A stretch of DNA of 47,700 nt from Clostridiales bacterium. Lineage in GTDB: Bacteria; Bacillota; Clostridia; Oscillospirales; Oscillospiraceae. Under the pieces are notes generated by a model that saw nothing but the letters and a program-made list of their open reading frames with translations, was not told where the DNA came from and ran no database searches. The position numbers and the translations under genes are program-made. Location of the stretch: the NCBI GenBank assembly GCA_019418025.1, contig DYCR01000013.1, positions 1 to 47,700 on the forward strand, written 5' to 3'. This document shows, one piece after another, positions 40,116 through 47,700 of this stretch; position 1 is the first letter of the stretch; each line of letters begins with the position of its first letter.

Positions 40116-42563
40116 CTATTCATATCCATTCACGTCGATGAATGCCGAAACGCCCCGATTCCGCCTGTCCTGCATAAACTGCCGCAGGAAATTGCTCAGG
40201 GTCTGCCTCAGCAGTCTGTCCGCCCGACACCGCAGGGTCAGGCGGTAGCGGAAATGATAATTGATTTTCATGACCGGACACGGTGCTGGCCCCAGCAGGG
40301 TAAACCCATTCTCATCCACCTGATTCTGCCGGAACCATGCCGAAAGGCTGTCCCGGAACAGGGCGCTGCCCCGCAGCACCGCCGCTTCGTTTTCTCCGAC
40401 AAAGGTGATGCTGATGCTGTCGCCAAAGGGCGGCAGGTTCATCACCCGTCGCAGACCGATCTCCAGATCGTAAAAGCCGTCGTAGTCCTGCCTTGCGCCC
40501 AAGGAAATGATCTCATGCCCGGGAACCATGGTCTGGATCACGGCACGGCCCTCACTCTGTCCCCGTCCGGCACGGCCCACCACCTGCGTCATCATGTTGA
40601 AGGTGGTCTCTGCCGCCCGATAGCTTCCGGAATACAGGCTCAGATCCGCATCCAGAACGCCTACCAAGGTCACATCCGGCAGATTCAGACCCTTTGCCAC
40701 CATCTGGGTGCCGATCAGGATGGGGATCTTTTCCTCCTGAAAGCGGCTGAGCATCTTTTCATGGGTGTTCACCGCATTGATGGTGTCGGCATCCATCCGC
40801 AGGATCTCGGTATCCGGAAATTCCAGCTCCAGTTCCTCCTGCACCCTCTGGGTGCCGACGCCCAGAGGCTTCAGCGGTCCTCCGCAGCTGGGGCAGCGCT
40901 TCGGGACCGGCTGAGAGTGTCCGCAGTAGTGGCACATCAGCCGCTCGTTGGCGCTGTGGTAGGTCAGTCGGTTGCTGCACCGGACACATTCCGGGCTTTC
41001 CCGGCAATCCACACACACCAACGCCCGGGAATTGCCCCGTCGGTTCAAAAACAGGATGGTCTGCTTGCCATGCTGCACATTGTCTCGGATGCCGTCCAGA
41101 AGGAAGCGGCTGAAGGGCGAATCATTGCCGGCTTTCAGCTCCTCCTTCATGTCCACGATCTCCACCCGAGGCAGCTGACGGCCGTTGAATCGGCTGCGCA
41201 GCTCATAGAGTCGATAGTCCCCGGACTTTGCCCGGTACATGGTCTCGATGGATGGGGTCGCCGAGCCGAACAGCACCAGTGCCCCTTCCTTTGCCCCCCG
41301 CCAGATGGCGATCTCCTTAGCGGAATATCTGGGGGCATTTTCTGATTTATAGGTATGCTCCTGCTCTTCATCCAGAATGATGATGCCCAGATTACCGGCA
41401 GGTGCAAACACCGCCGATCGGGTCCCGACCACCACCCGGGCATCCCCCGAGCGGATCCGTTTCCACTGGTCATAGCGTTCTCCGGCAGAGAGGCTGCTGT
41501 GCAGCACCGCCACCTGATTGCCGAAATAGGCCGCCAGCAGACTCAGCAGCTGAGGGGTCAGACCGATCTCCGGCACCAGAAGCATGGCTCCCCGCCCTGA
41601 TTTCAGGCAGGTTTCGATGAGCTTGAGATAAACCGATGTCTTTCCCGACCCGGTGACGCCGTGCAGCAGTGCCACCCCGGGGATCGTCTGCTGCATCTGC
41701 TCCCGCAGGCCGTCAAACACACACTGCTGCTGCTCTGACAGCTCCAGAGGGCCATCCAGATGGGCAGGGGTGATTTCCTTGCAGCGCAGGGTGGGCCGTT
41801 GGCTTAGGGTGATGTAGCCCAGCTTTTCCAACCGCTTCACCGTTGCCGTGGAAGCCCCCGTAAAATAGCACAGCTCCTTCACCGCCACCGAGCCGATCCC
41901 GCACAGCAGCTGAATGACAGCCTTCTGCATGGCGGCGGATTTCGGGCGATGGGAAGCGAATTCCATGGCTTCCTCCGCAGAAGCGGCAAGTGTCGCAATC
42001 TGTTCCGACTGATCGCCGGTTCTGCGCAGGAAGTCCGATTCGGTGGTGATCCATTTCTTTTTCAGCAGATATTTCAGCGCAGCAGTCCTCGCCTCTTCAT
42101 CGGCAAGCACCGACTTGACGTCATCCATATCTCCCTGTCCGCCCAGCTCCTCCAGATGGGTCAGGATGCACTGGGCATCGGGCTGCCGGATGCTCTTGCC
42201 CCGCCAAGGGGCGTCCGGAGCCAGAGTGAACCGCTCCACTGTCCTGAACCAGAGTCCCCCGGGCAGCATAGCGCGGATCGCCTCGTAAAAGGTGCAGAAA
42301 TACCGCTCCCGCATGAACGCCGCAAGCCGAAGCATATGCTCCGACAGCAGCGGCTCCGGGTCCAGAATCCGGTCAACGGACTTCAGCTTGGATTCATCCC
42401 CTTGGGTGATCTGCAGCACGATCCCCTCGCACCGGCGATTACCGGAGCCAAAAGGGACCTGCACCCGCATCCCCACCCTCAGGGGCATCTCCTGACCAAA
42501 GCGATAGGAATAGGGCTTGTCAATGGCAAACAGGGCGGCCGAGACCGCGATTCTTGCAATCAT
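40116..42563 (-). CDS. priA: Replication restart helicase PriA
   Basis: 815 residues from the ATG at 42563. An ATG two codons upstream lies only one base from the AAAGGAGG site and is too close to it. An N-terminal 3'-DNA-binding domain and a winged-helix segment are followed by superfamily 2 helicase motifs: LLHGVTGSGKTSVYL (Walker A), LDEEQEHTYK (motif II), FGSATPS (motif III) and FLNRRGNS (motif IV). Eight cysteines of the zinc-binding insert are visible (CVDC, CVRC, CHYC, CPSC). PriA reloads the replicative helicase at collapsed forks. Confidence 0.96.
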   Translation of the reverse strand: MIARIAVSAALFAIDKPYSYRFGQEMPLRVGMRVQVPFGSGNRRCEGIVLQITQGDESKLKSVDRILDPEPLLSEHMLRLAAFMRERYFCTFYEAIRAMLPGGLWFRTVERFTLAPDAPWRGKSIRQPDAQCILTHLEELGGQGDMDDVKSVLADEEARTAALKYLLKKKWITTESDFLRRTGDQSEQIATLAASAEEAMEFASHRPKSAAMQKAVIQLLCGIGSVAVKELCYFTGASTATVKRLEKLGYITLSQRPTLRCKEITPAHLDGPLELSEQQQCVFDGLREQMQQTIPGVALLHGVTGSGKTSVYLKLIETCLKSGRGAMLLVPEIGLTPQLLSLLAAYFGNQVAVLHSSLSAGERYDQWKRIRSGDARVVVGTRSAVFAPAGNLGIIILDEEQEHTYKSENAPRYSAKEIAIWRGAKEGALVLFGSATPSIETMYRAKSGDYRLYELRSRFNGRQLPRVEIVDMKEELKAGNDSPFSRFLLDGIRDNVQHGKQTILFLNRRGNSRALVCVDCRESPECVRCSNRLTYHSANERLMCHYCGHSQPVPKRCPSCGGPLKPLGVGTQRVQEELELEFPDTEILRMDADTINAVNTHEKMLSRFQEEKIPILIGTQMVAKGLNLPDVTLVGVLDADLSLYSGSYRAAETTFNMMTQVVGRAGRGQSEGRAVIQTMVPGHEIISLGARQDYDGFYDLEIGLRRVMNLPPFGDSISITFVGENEAAVLRGSALFRDSLSAWFRQNQVDENGFTLLGPAPCPVMKINYHFRYRLTLRCRADRLLRQTLSNFLRQFMQDRRNRGVSAFIDVNGYE

Positions 42564-42586
42564 CCCCATTCCTCCTTTGGCATAAA

Positions 42587-42793
42587 TTACTTCTTATATT
42601 CGTCTTTCAGGGTAGCGGTCAGCTTGCCGTCTGCCACCTCGCGGATCGCCATGGTGACGGGCTTCTCGGGCAGCTCCTCGCCCAGTTCATTTGCCTCATC
42701 TGCGATCTGGCGGGCGCGCTTGGCCACCACGTTCACCAGCAGATAACGGCTATCGATTTGCTTCAAAAGGTCAGCAACAGGGGGGTATAACAT
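42587..42793 (-). CDS. rpoZ: RNA polymerase omega subunit
   Basis: 68 residues. The fold-defining stretch SRYLLVNVVAKRARQIADEANE and the downstream KPVTMAIREVADGKL match omega; the N-terminal part binds beta' and aids assembly. It lies directly after gmk (15-base gap), a conserved pairing. Confidence 0.94.
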   Translation of the reverse strand: MLYPPVADLLKQIDSRYLLVNVVAKRARQIADEANELGEELPEKPVTMAIREVADGKLTATLKDEYKK

Positions 42794-42808
42794 ATCAACA
42801 TTCCTCCA

Positions 42809-43372
42809 TTATTCCTCATGGGCTTTTTCAGCCATGATTTCTAAGATCTCATTTGCGCACACGTCCGCATCCTGATTCACGACGATATAATCATAGCGGA
42901 AGCGCTGCTCCATTTCCCATTTTGCCCGCTCCAGACGCAGCTCAATCTGCTCGGCAGAGGTGTCGCCCCGTCCTCTCAGGCGGCGCTCCAGCTCCTGATC
43001 GTCCGGCGGCATGACAAAGATCAGCGTTGCCTCGGGGCAGGCCGCCTTCACGTTAAAGGCACCCGTGGGCTCTACGTCCAGAACCACGTTTTTATCCTTC
43101 AGCTTTTCAAACAGCTGCTTTTTCGGGGTGCCGTAAAAGGTCTCGTTGTGGAAATCATATTCCAGCATCTCGTTGTTGGCGATCATATTCTGAAATTCGT
43201 CTCCGGTGACGAAGTAGTAGTGAACGCCCTCCTGCTCTCCGGCCCGGGGCTGTCTGGTGGTAGCCGAGACCGAGAAGCACAGATCTTCTCTTGCTCCCAT
43301 GACCTTGGCAAGCACCGTGCTTTTGCCTACGCCGGATGCGCCGGAAATCACAAACAGCTTTCCTTTGCTCAT
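42809..43372 (-). CDS. gmk: Guanylate kinase
   Basis: 187 residues, somewhat shorter than B. subtilis (204). It phosphorylates GMP to GDP. The P-loop is GASGVGKST, and GMP-binding residues lie in SATTRQPRAGE, HYYFVTGDEF and FYGTPKK. It overlaps remA by ATGA. Gmk sets GTP and (p)ppGpp pools, which suits its place beside rpoZ. Confidence 0.97.
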   Translation of the reverse strand: MSKGKLFVISGASGVGKSTVLAKVMGAREDLCFSVSATTRQPRAGEQEGVHYYFVTGDEFQNMIANNEMLEYDFHNETFYGTPKKQLFEKLKDKNVVLDVEPTGAFNVKAACPEATLIFVMPPDDQELERRLRGRGDTSAEQIELRLERAKWEMEQRFRYDYIVVNQDADVCANEILEIMAEKAHEE

Positions 43373-43635
43373 CCCTCTTCCTCCTCATAGTGGACCCCCT
43401 GCTTGTCCTGAGAACGCTCGCAAATGGTCTCAGGGGCAATGGCAGACAGGATCACGTGATCTGTATCCATCAGCAGCACCGACTTGGTCTTGCGGCCGTA
43501 GCTGGCGTCGATCAGCATGGCCCGGTCCCGAGCCTCTTGGATCACGCGCTTGATGGGGGCCGAATCCGGGCTGACCACCGCCAGCAATCGGGCTGCGGAA
43601 ATCATATTTCCAAAACCGATATTGATTAGCTTCAT
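43369..43635 (-). CDS. remA: RemA family (DUF370) regulatory protein
   Basis: 88 residues from the ATG at 43635; longer frames upstream are out of context. MKLINIGFGNMISAARLLAVVSPDSAPIKRVIQEARDR and DASYGRKTKSVLLMDTDHVILSAI match the RemA family, DNA-binding activators of matrix and osmoprotection genes in B. subtilis. In Clostridia the gene nearly always sits between yicC and gmk, as here. An acidic tail (EEEEG) follows. Its targets in this organism are unknown. Confidence 0.93.
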   Translation of the reverse strand: MKLINIGFGNMISAARLLAVVSPDSAPIKRVIQEARDRAMLIDASYGRKTKSVLLMDTDHVILSAIAPETICERSQDKQGVHYEEEEG

Positions 43636-43646
43636 GAAATTCCTCT

Positions 43647-44525
43647 TTACTCCAGATTCTGGGTCTGTTCCCGGATCTTCTCCAGCTCCGCCTTGATATC
43701 CACCACGATCCGGGCGATTTTCACATCGGTGCATTTCGATCCGGTGGTGTTGGCCTCCCGGTTCATTTCCTGCAGCAGGAAGTCCAGCTTCCGTCCCACG
43801 GCTCCGCCGCCGGTGAGCATGGCGTCCATCTGCTCCAGATGGCTGCGCAGGCGGACCGTCTCCTCGTCCACCGCCACCTTATCGGCAAAGATCGCCGCCT
43901 CGGTGAGGATTCTGGCCTCATCGATGGACTTATTTTCCAGAACCTCCCGCATTTTTTCCTCCAGACGCCTGCGGTAATCCGCAACGGTCTGGGGGCTTGC
44001 CTGCTCCACCTGAGAAACCAGCTCCAGAATGGTCGCACCACGGCTGCGCAGATCCGCCTCCAGTGCCGCTCCCTCCACCTGTCTCATGTGGTTGTAGTTT
44101 ACAAGGGCATTTTTCACAACACCCAGCAGATCCTCCTTCAGCTGCTGTTCATCCAGCTGGGGCTTCTGAACCTGAAATACCTCCGGAATTTTTGCCAATG
44201 CCGTAACGCTGATGTCATCGGCAACGCCATACTCCTGTACCATCCGGCGCATTGCCGCAAGATAGCCCTCAACAACCGGCTGATTCAGCGTGACCTGAAT
44301 CTCGGACACCGCCTCTGCATTGACGCTGACATACACGTCCACCTTACCCCGGGATACCTCAGCCTTTACAAGCTGCTTGACCGCATCCTCTGCAAAAGAG
44401 AAGATCCGAGGCATTTTTACCGTGCAGTCCAGATATCGGTTGTTCACCGAGCGGATCTCAACCGTAAACTCCCGACCGTTCACCGTTTCCACGGAACGGC
44501 CATAGCCAGTCATGCTCCTAACCAA
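43647..44525 (-). CDS. yicC: YicC/YloC family endoribonuclease
   Basis: 292 residues from the TTG at 44525. AAAGGAGG lies eight bases before it, and it yields the usual N-terminus (M)VRSMTGYGR. The open frame continues to 44867, but that extension overlaps rseC and is not protein-like. N-terminal domain: VNGREFTVEIRSVNNRYLDCTVKMPR. C-terminal domain: VDEETVRLRSHLEQMDAMLTGGGAVGRKLDFLLQEMNREANTTGSK, with conserved acidic and histidine residues thought to bind the metal. E. coli YicC is an RNase acting on a small RNA; the role in Firmicutes is less clear. Confidence 0.94.
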   Translation of the reverse strand: MVRSMTGYGRSVETVNGREFTVEIRSVNNRYLDCTVKMPRIFSFAEDAVKQLVKAEVSRGKVDVYVSVNAEAVSEIQVTLNQPVVEGYLAAMRRMVQEYGVADDISVTALAKIPEVFQVQKPQLDEQQLKEDLLGVVKNALVNYNHMRQVEGAALEADLRSRGATILELVSQVEQASPQTVADYRRRLEEKMREVLENKSIDEARILTEAAIFADKVAVDEETVRLRSHLEQMDAMLTGGGAVGRKLDFLLQEMNREANTTGSKCTDVKIARIVVDIKAELEKIREQTQNLE

Positions 44526-44539
44526 GCCAATGTCCTCCT

Positions 44540-44962
44540 TTATGATTCGGCCTGCCCCGATCCGGGGGCATAGCCTGTGATCGTATAAACCGTCTTTTTG
44601 TGTTTGGCATTCATCCGGTCCGCCCAGACCGCAAGGATCAGTCCCAGAACAAATCCCGCGCATCCGGCCGGTGCGCCAAGGCCTGCCCCTGAGCCTGCCC
44701 AGTATCCCAAGAAAAACAGGATCATGGGGACCAGATAGACAACCGCCGCCGCCTTCAGCACCCCCACGGTATCCGACGATACCGTGACGAAGTCCCCTGC
44801 GCATGCGCCGATGGGGTTCTCCGCCTGAACGATCAGCGTTTCCTTGGCCGCGCCGCAGCCGGCGCACTTATGGCATTCTCCGGAGCATGCGCTTTCCCGG
44901 AAGTGGATCACCTCCGCCCTGCCCCCGGGCAGGGTCTTATGCACCTTTACATATTGCTCCAT
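44540..44962 (-). CDS. RseC/MucC-family membrane protein
   Basis: 140 residues from the ATG at 44962. The N-terminal cytoplasmic part holds a cluster of cysteines (ESACSGECHKCAGCG), the hallmark of the SoxR-reducing RseC/MucC family and a possible Fe-S or redox site. Two membrane helices follow (VLKAAAVVYLVPMILFFLGYWAG and CAGFVLGLILAVWA), then a short basic tail. In Proteobacteria RseC helps to reduce SoxR or tune sigma-E, and related proteins occur near rnf electron transport genes. No rnf or soxR gene is seen here; instead it lies between ybbR and yicC. Function uncertain. Confidence 0.85.
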   Translation of the reverse strand: MEQYVKVHKTLPGGRAEVIHFRESACSGECHKCAGCGAAKETLIVQAENPIGACAGDFVTVSSDTVGVLKAAAVVYLVPMILFFLGYWAGSGAGLGAPAGCAGFVLGLILAVWADRMNAKHKKTVYTITGYAPGSGQAES

Positions 44963-44964
44963 GG

Positions 44965-46197
44965 TCAATCACCTGTTGTCTGCGACGGTGGGGCCACCGT
45001 GACGGAAACGCTGTATTTCCCCACGCAGCCCACATCCGGGAATTTATCGGAAATGGTGATGATCGGCTCGATCACCTCTGCCCCGTTCACCGATTCCAGA
45101 TTCACCTGAATACTCAGATCCGTGGGGACCAGTGCATCGATCTGATCCACAGGACCGCGGACCGTCACCGTCAGCACCTTGGTCAGCACATCCGCCTCCA
45201 TCCCCTCCGGGACGTTGATGGTCTGGATGCTGCTGACGTCAAAGGTTTTCTTCTTCAGCTCCGGGAAGGAGATGGTCACCGTCACCTTGTTGACACCGCT
45301 TTCGTTGGTGATGCCCTCCGGCAGCAGGATCTCAAATTCCTTCACAGAATCACTGGCGTATTCGGCCAGATTCACCGTGCCGAGTACCAATTCGTCCAGT
45401 CCCTCCAGCATAGCCTCGCTGCCTGCGATGCTGATCTGCTTGGGAGAATACTGGATCTGGGTCGTCTGGGCGGTGGCACCGCCGCCATCGACCACGTTCA
45501 CCCGCAGATCCACCTTCTTGATGGCGGAGATGCGCAGCTGGAGCCGGACCTTTTCCACGTTGGTGGTGACCAGCTTCACGTCCAGAGGCTTGCCCTCTGC
45601 ATCCTGCAGCTCATACCGATAGCTCTGGGCGATGGATTCGGTGCGGTTGATCAGATCCACCTTGATGGCCGCATGATCGATCTGCTCCACCAATTCCTTG
45701 GGGCCGGAGACTTTGATCTCGCTGTAATCCAGCTCCGGTGTCCCCTTGATATATCCCTCCGGGACATTGCCCTCATAGACGATCTGAACGGGAACGTCCT
45801 TGTTCACCCGCTCGGCGACCACCACCGAGATCCGCTTGGGGTCCCGATCCTGAACGGTCATCGCGCCGCTGATCAGCTCGTTGGGCGGGATCACAGCATA
45901 GCCGATGGCATATTCACCGGCCTCGTTGATGCTGCCAAGATCTGCCACCACAAGCAGATTGGAGGAGTTGATCTTGTTCAGATCCGAACGGTTGCCCGCC
46001 AGCTCCACCGTGACGGTGGGGTTGGGGTCGGATACCAGCATCAGCTGCTTTTCCGTCAGAGAGTTGGCGTTATCCAGTACCACCGGGACCTTGTAGTAGG
46101 GTCTGGTCTGGTCGGGACTGATGACCGTGATGACATACAACCAAAGGCCGAAAGCAAGCGTAAGTGCGATCAGCGCACTGAGCACCTTATTTTTCAT
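44965..46197 (-). CDS. cdaR: YbbR-domain protein, c-di-AMP cyclase regulator
   Basis: 410 residues. A single N-terminal membrane helix (VLSALIALTLAFGLWLYVITVIS) anchors an extracytoplasmic part made of several YbbR repeats; the repeated pattern is visible in VTVELAGNRSDLNKI, IKVSGPKELVEQIDHAAIKVDL and VTVRGPVDQIDALVP. CdaR binds and modulates CdaA at the membrane. It overlaps cdaA by 11 bases, with AAGGAGG inside the end of cdaA. Confidence 0.93.
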   Translation of the reverse strand: MKNKVLSALIALTLAFGLWLYVITVISPDQTRPYYKVPVVLDNANSLTEKQLMLVSDPNPTVTVELAGNRSDLNKINSSNLLVVADLGSINEAGEYAIGYAVIPPNELISGAMTVQDRDPKRISVVVAERVNKDVPVQIVYEGNVPEGYIKGTPELDYSEIKVSGPKELVEQIDHAAIKVDLINRTESIAQSYRYELQDAEGKPLDVKLVTTNVEKVRLQLRISAIKKVDLRVNVVDGGGATAQTTQIQYSPKQISIAGSEAMLEGLDELVLGTVNLAEYASDSVKEFEILLPEGITNESGVNKVTVTISFPELKKKTFDVSSIQTINVPEGMEADVLTKVLTVTVRGPVDQIDALVPTDLSIQVNLESVNGAEVIEPIITISDKFPDVGCVGKYSVSVTVAPPSQTTGD

Positions 46198-47053
46198 TCT
46201 GCTTTTCCTCCTTACGGGCCAGCATCTGCTTCAGGCGAATCAGAAGGGTCTTTTCCTGTGTCTTTTTTTCCTCCTTGCACAGCTCCTGCCTCAGCAGGCG
46301 CTCCAGTGTCTGGGGGGCCAGATGCCGCTTGAGCATGCCGCCTACCGCAACCGACATCGTGCCGGTCTCCTCCGACACAATGACGATCACCGCGTCCGAT
46401 GCCTCGCTCATGCCCACGCCCGCCCGGTGGCGGGTACCCAGATCCGCGCTGAGCCGATGGCTCTCTGACAGGGGCAGCACACAGCCGGCTGCGGCGATCA
46501 CCCCGTCGCGGATGATCATGGCGCCGTCATGGAGGGCGGCCTTCGGGAAGAAGATGTTGCGGATCAGCTGCTCGGAGACCTTGCCGTCGATCACGGTGCC
46601 GGTCTTGAAGTATTCATCCAGTCTCTGGTTTCTGGCAAAGACGATCAGCGCGCCGATCTTTTCGCGGCTCATCACCTCGCAGGCCATGACGGTCTGGGCG
46701 ATCACCAGCTCCATCTGCTCCACATTTTCCTTGGGCTTGATGAGCTGACGGATGCTGACGCTTCCCAAGTGATCCATCATCCGGCGCAGCTCCGGCTGAA
46801 ACAGGATGACCAGAGACAGCATACCGACTGCCAGGACCTGATTGATCAGAAAGCTCAGGGTGTGCAGGTTCCACAGCTGGGTACACCATGCCACCAGCAG
46901 CATGCCGACCACTACGCCTGCGATCCGCATGGTGGTGGTGGAGCGGATCATCCTGATGACCCTGTAAATTATAAATGCCACAATGGCAATATCAAGGTAG
47001 TCCGACAGAGACATTGCCGCCAGTTGCTTGAGAAGATCTTGTAGATACTCCAT
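46187..47053 (-). CDS. cdaA: Membrane diadenylate cyclase CdaA
   Basis: 288 residues. Three N-terminal membrane helices (YLDIAIVAFIIYRVIRMI, IAGVVVGMLLVAW, LAVGMLSLVILFQPELRRMM) are followed by a cytoplasmic DisA_N cyclase domain. The catalytic DGA (about residue 176, in HDGAMIIRDG) and RHR (about 208, in GTRHRAGVGMSE) motifs are intact. It makes cyclic di-AMP from two ATP, a signal for potassium, turgor and wall homeostasis. It is first in a 15-gene run, directly behind a clear promoter. glmM, the usual third gene of this module, is not adjacent. Confidence 0.97.
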   Translation of the reverse strand: MEYLQDLLKQLAAMSLSDYLDIAIVAFIIYRVIRMIRSTTTMRIAGVVVGMLLVAWCTQLWNLHTLSFLINQVLAVGMLSLVILFQPELRRMMDHLGSVSIRQLIKPKENVEQMELVIAQTVMACEVMSREKIGALIVFARNQRLDEYFKTGTVIDGKVSEQLIRNIFFPKAALHDGAMIIRDGVIAAAGCVLPLSESHRLSADLGTRHRAGVGMSEASDAVIVIVSEETGTMSVAVGGMLKRHLAPQTLERLLRQELCKEEKKTQEKTLLIRLKQMLARKEEKQNEK

Positions 47054-47129
47054 AAACAGCCATACCTCGCTTTTCTTTGGTTATTGGGCAGCACCTGAAA
47101 ATCCTGATAACTACCCTATTATCCTTACT

Positions 47130-47158
47130 ATTATAGCGGATTGACCCTTTAATAGCAA
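47130..47158 (-). promoter_or_regulatory. Promoter of the cdaA-to-rsgA gene run
   Basis: On the - strand TTGCTA (47158-47153), a 17-base spacer, then a full-consensus TATAAT (47135-47130). Transcription would start near 47123, about 70 bases before cdaA. No other strong promoter was noticed before rsgA. Confidence 0.8.
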
Positions 47159-47177
47159 GAGAAAATCTGTAAAAAAA

Positions 47178-47700
47178 TCACGCACCTGCCGGCGGCAATC
47201 TTGTCTGTACCGCCTGCTTCAGCGTTTGGATCTGCTCTGCCGACGCATCGTGACCAAAGCTGACACGTATGGTCCCCGTGTCCAAGGTGCCTGCACTTTT
47301 GTGTGCCAAGGGCGCACAGTGCAGCCCTGCCCGGACCGCAATGTCCGCCTCGGCAAGCCGCTGCGCCGCGGTTTCGCAGTCTATGCCGCAGCGGAAGGAC
47401 ACCGTCCCCAGCTGACTGGGACCGGAAAAGACCTCCATCCCCAGTGCCTCCAGCATTCGGGCAGCCTTTTCCCCTGCCATCCGCTCCCGCACACCGATGA
47501 CCTCAGGGGTTTCCCGCATGACATATCGTATCCCCGCAGCAAGGCCTGCGATCCCCGGCACGTTCATGGTCCCGGCCTCTCCCCGATCCGGCAAAAAGTC
47601 CGGCATATGCTGACGCACCGACTCGCTTCCCGTTCCGCCCATCAGCCACGGTGCAGGCAGCCGCCTGCACAGCAGCAGCCCCGTCCCCATGGGCCCCAGA
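47178..47700 (-). CDS. Class V aminotransferase, cysteine desulfurase-like (3' part)
   Basis: The last ~173 codons; the gene runs out of the window at its 5' side. The first visible residues (LGPMGTGLLLC) are the segment after the PLP-lysine region of this family. Then come GGTGSESV, LGTVSFRCGIDCETAAQRLAEADIAVRAGLHCAPLAHKSAGT and a C-terminal VSFGHDASAEQIQTLKQAV. LHCAPLAHK holds the cysteine of the cysteine desulfurase-related group. The visible arrangement fits the small selenocysteine lyase/desulfurase-like proteins of Clostridia. The PLP lysine is outside the window. A T-run follows the stop codon without a convincing stem. Confidence 0.88.
   Translation of the reverse strand, partial: LGPMGTGLLLCRRLPAPWLMGGTGSESVRQHMPDFLPDRGEAGTMNVPGIAGLAAGIRYVMRETPEVIGVRERMAGEKAARMLEALGMEVFSGPSQLGTVSFRCGIDCETAAQRLAEADIAVRAGLHCAPLAHKSAGTLDTGTIRVSFGHDASAEQIQTLKQAVQTRLPPAGA

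Noticed and set aside
44526..44867. N-terminal extension of YicC to 44867
   Set aside because: The added ~114 residues overlap rseC and resemble translated GC-rich noise; the TTG at 44525 has an ideal ribosome binding site and gives the family N-terminus.
1..47700. CRISPR arrays, tRNA, rRNA, insertion sequences, att sites
   Set aside because: I looked for regularly spaced repeats, cloverleaf arms, terminal inverted repeats with transposase frames and phage genes, and found none that could be supported.

Overview
The window is a GC-rich chromosomal segment of a Gram-positive, most likely from an Oscillospiraceae-type gut member of the class Clostridia. The reasons are strong AGGAGG ribosome binding sites, a KOW-domain gene between map and infA, a cdaA-ybbR pair, a PASTA kinase, remA and LplABC-type sugar transport. 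Genus cannot be read from the sequence. No tRNA, rRNA, CRISPR array, insertion sequence or prophage was seen.

Region 1 (1-15.7 kb) is a carbohydrate-use region. On the + strand lie the end of a class II aldolase (fucA), an internally deleted fucU remnant, fucI and a rhamnulokinase-type kinase, which together describe L-fucose (and perhaps L-rhamnose or D-arabinose) catabolism. A separately promoted YesL-family membrane protein follows. Convergent to these, across a perfect 40-bp palindromic terminator, is a - strand operon: solute-binding lipoprotein, two permeases, a Gfo/Idh/MocA oxidoreductase and a cytoplasmic GH2 hydrolase. Divergent from this operon is a membrane-anchored AraC-type regulator, with a nested inverted repeat in the shared intergenic region. 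Such sets usually import plant cell-wall or host-glycan oligosaccharides; the actual substrate is not readable here.

Region 2 (15.7-32.2 kb) is the S10-spc-alpha ribosomal protein cluster on the - strand, in the order rpsJ-rplCDWB-rpsS-rplV-rpsC-rplP-rpmC-rpsQ-rplNXE-rpsN-rpsH-rplFR-rpsE-rpmD-rplO-secY-adk-map-KOW-infA-rpmJ-rpsMKD-rpoA-rplQ. A near-consensus promoter lies about 260 nt upstream of rpsJ, the leader contains an attenuator-like hairpin, and a terminator follows rplQ. rplC and rpsC carry unusual C-terminal tails. A small DUF4298 gene lies beyond the terminator.

Region 3 (32.3-47.2 kb) is one dense - strand run: cdaA-ybbR-rseC-yicC-remA-gmk-rpoZ-priA-def-fmt-rsmB-rlmN-prpC-prkC-rsgA. 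No gap exceeds about 25 nt, a clear promoter precedes cdaA and a strong terminator follows rsgA. It joins c-di-AMP synthesis, nucleotide supply, replication restart, translation initiation and rRNA modification, and Ser/Thr kinase-phosphatase signalling. The window ends inside a cysteine desulfurase-like aminotransferase gene.

The least ordinary observations are the in-frame deleted fucU, a RhaB-type kinase replacing FucK, the nested operator upstream of the AraC regulator, the S10 leader structure, a 24-bp tandem duplication at the end of rplC and an Arg-rich S3 tail. No wholly new system is evident.
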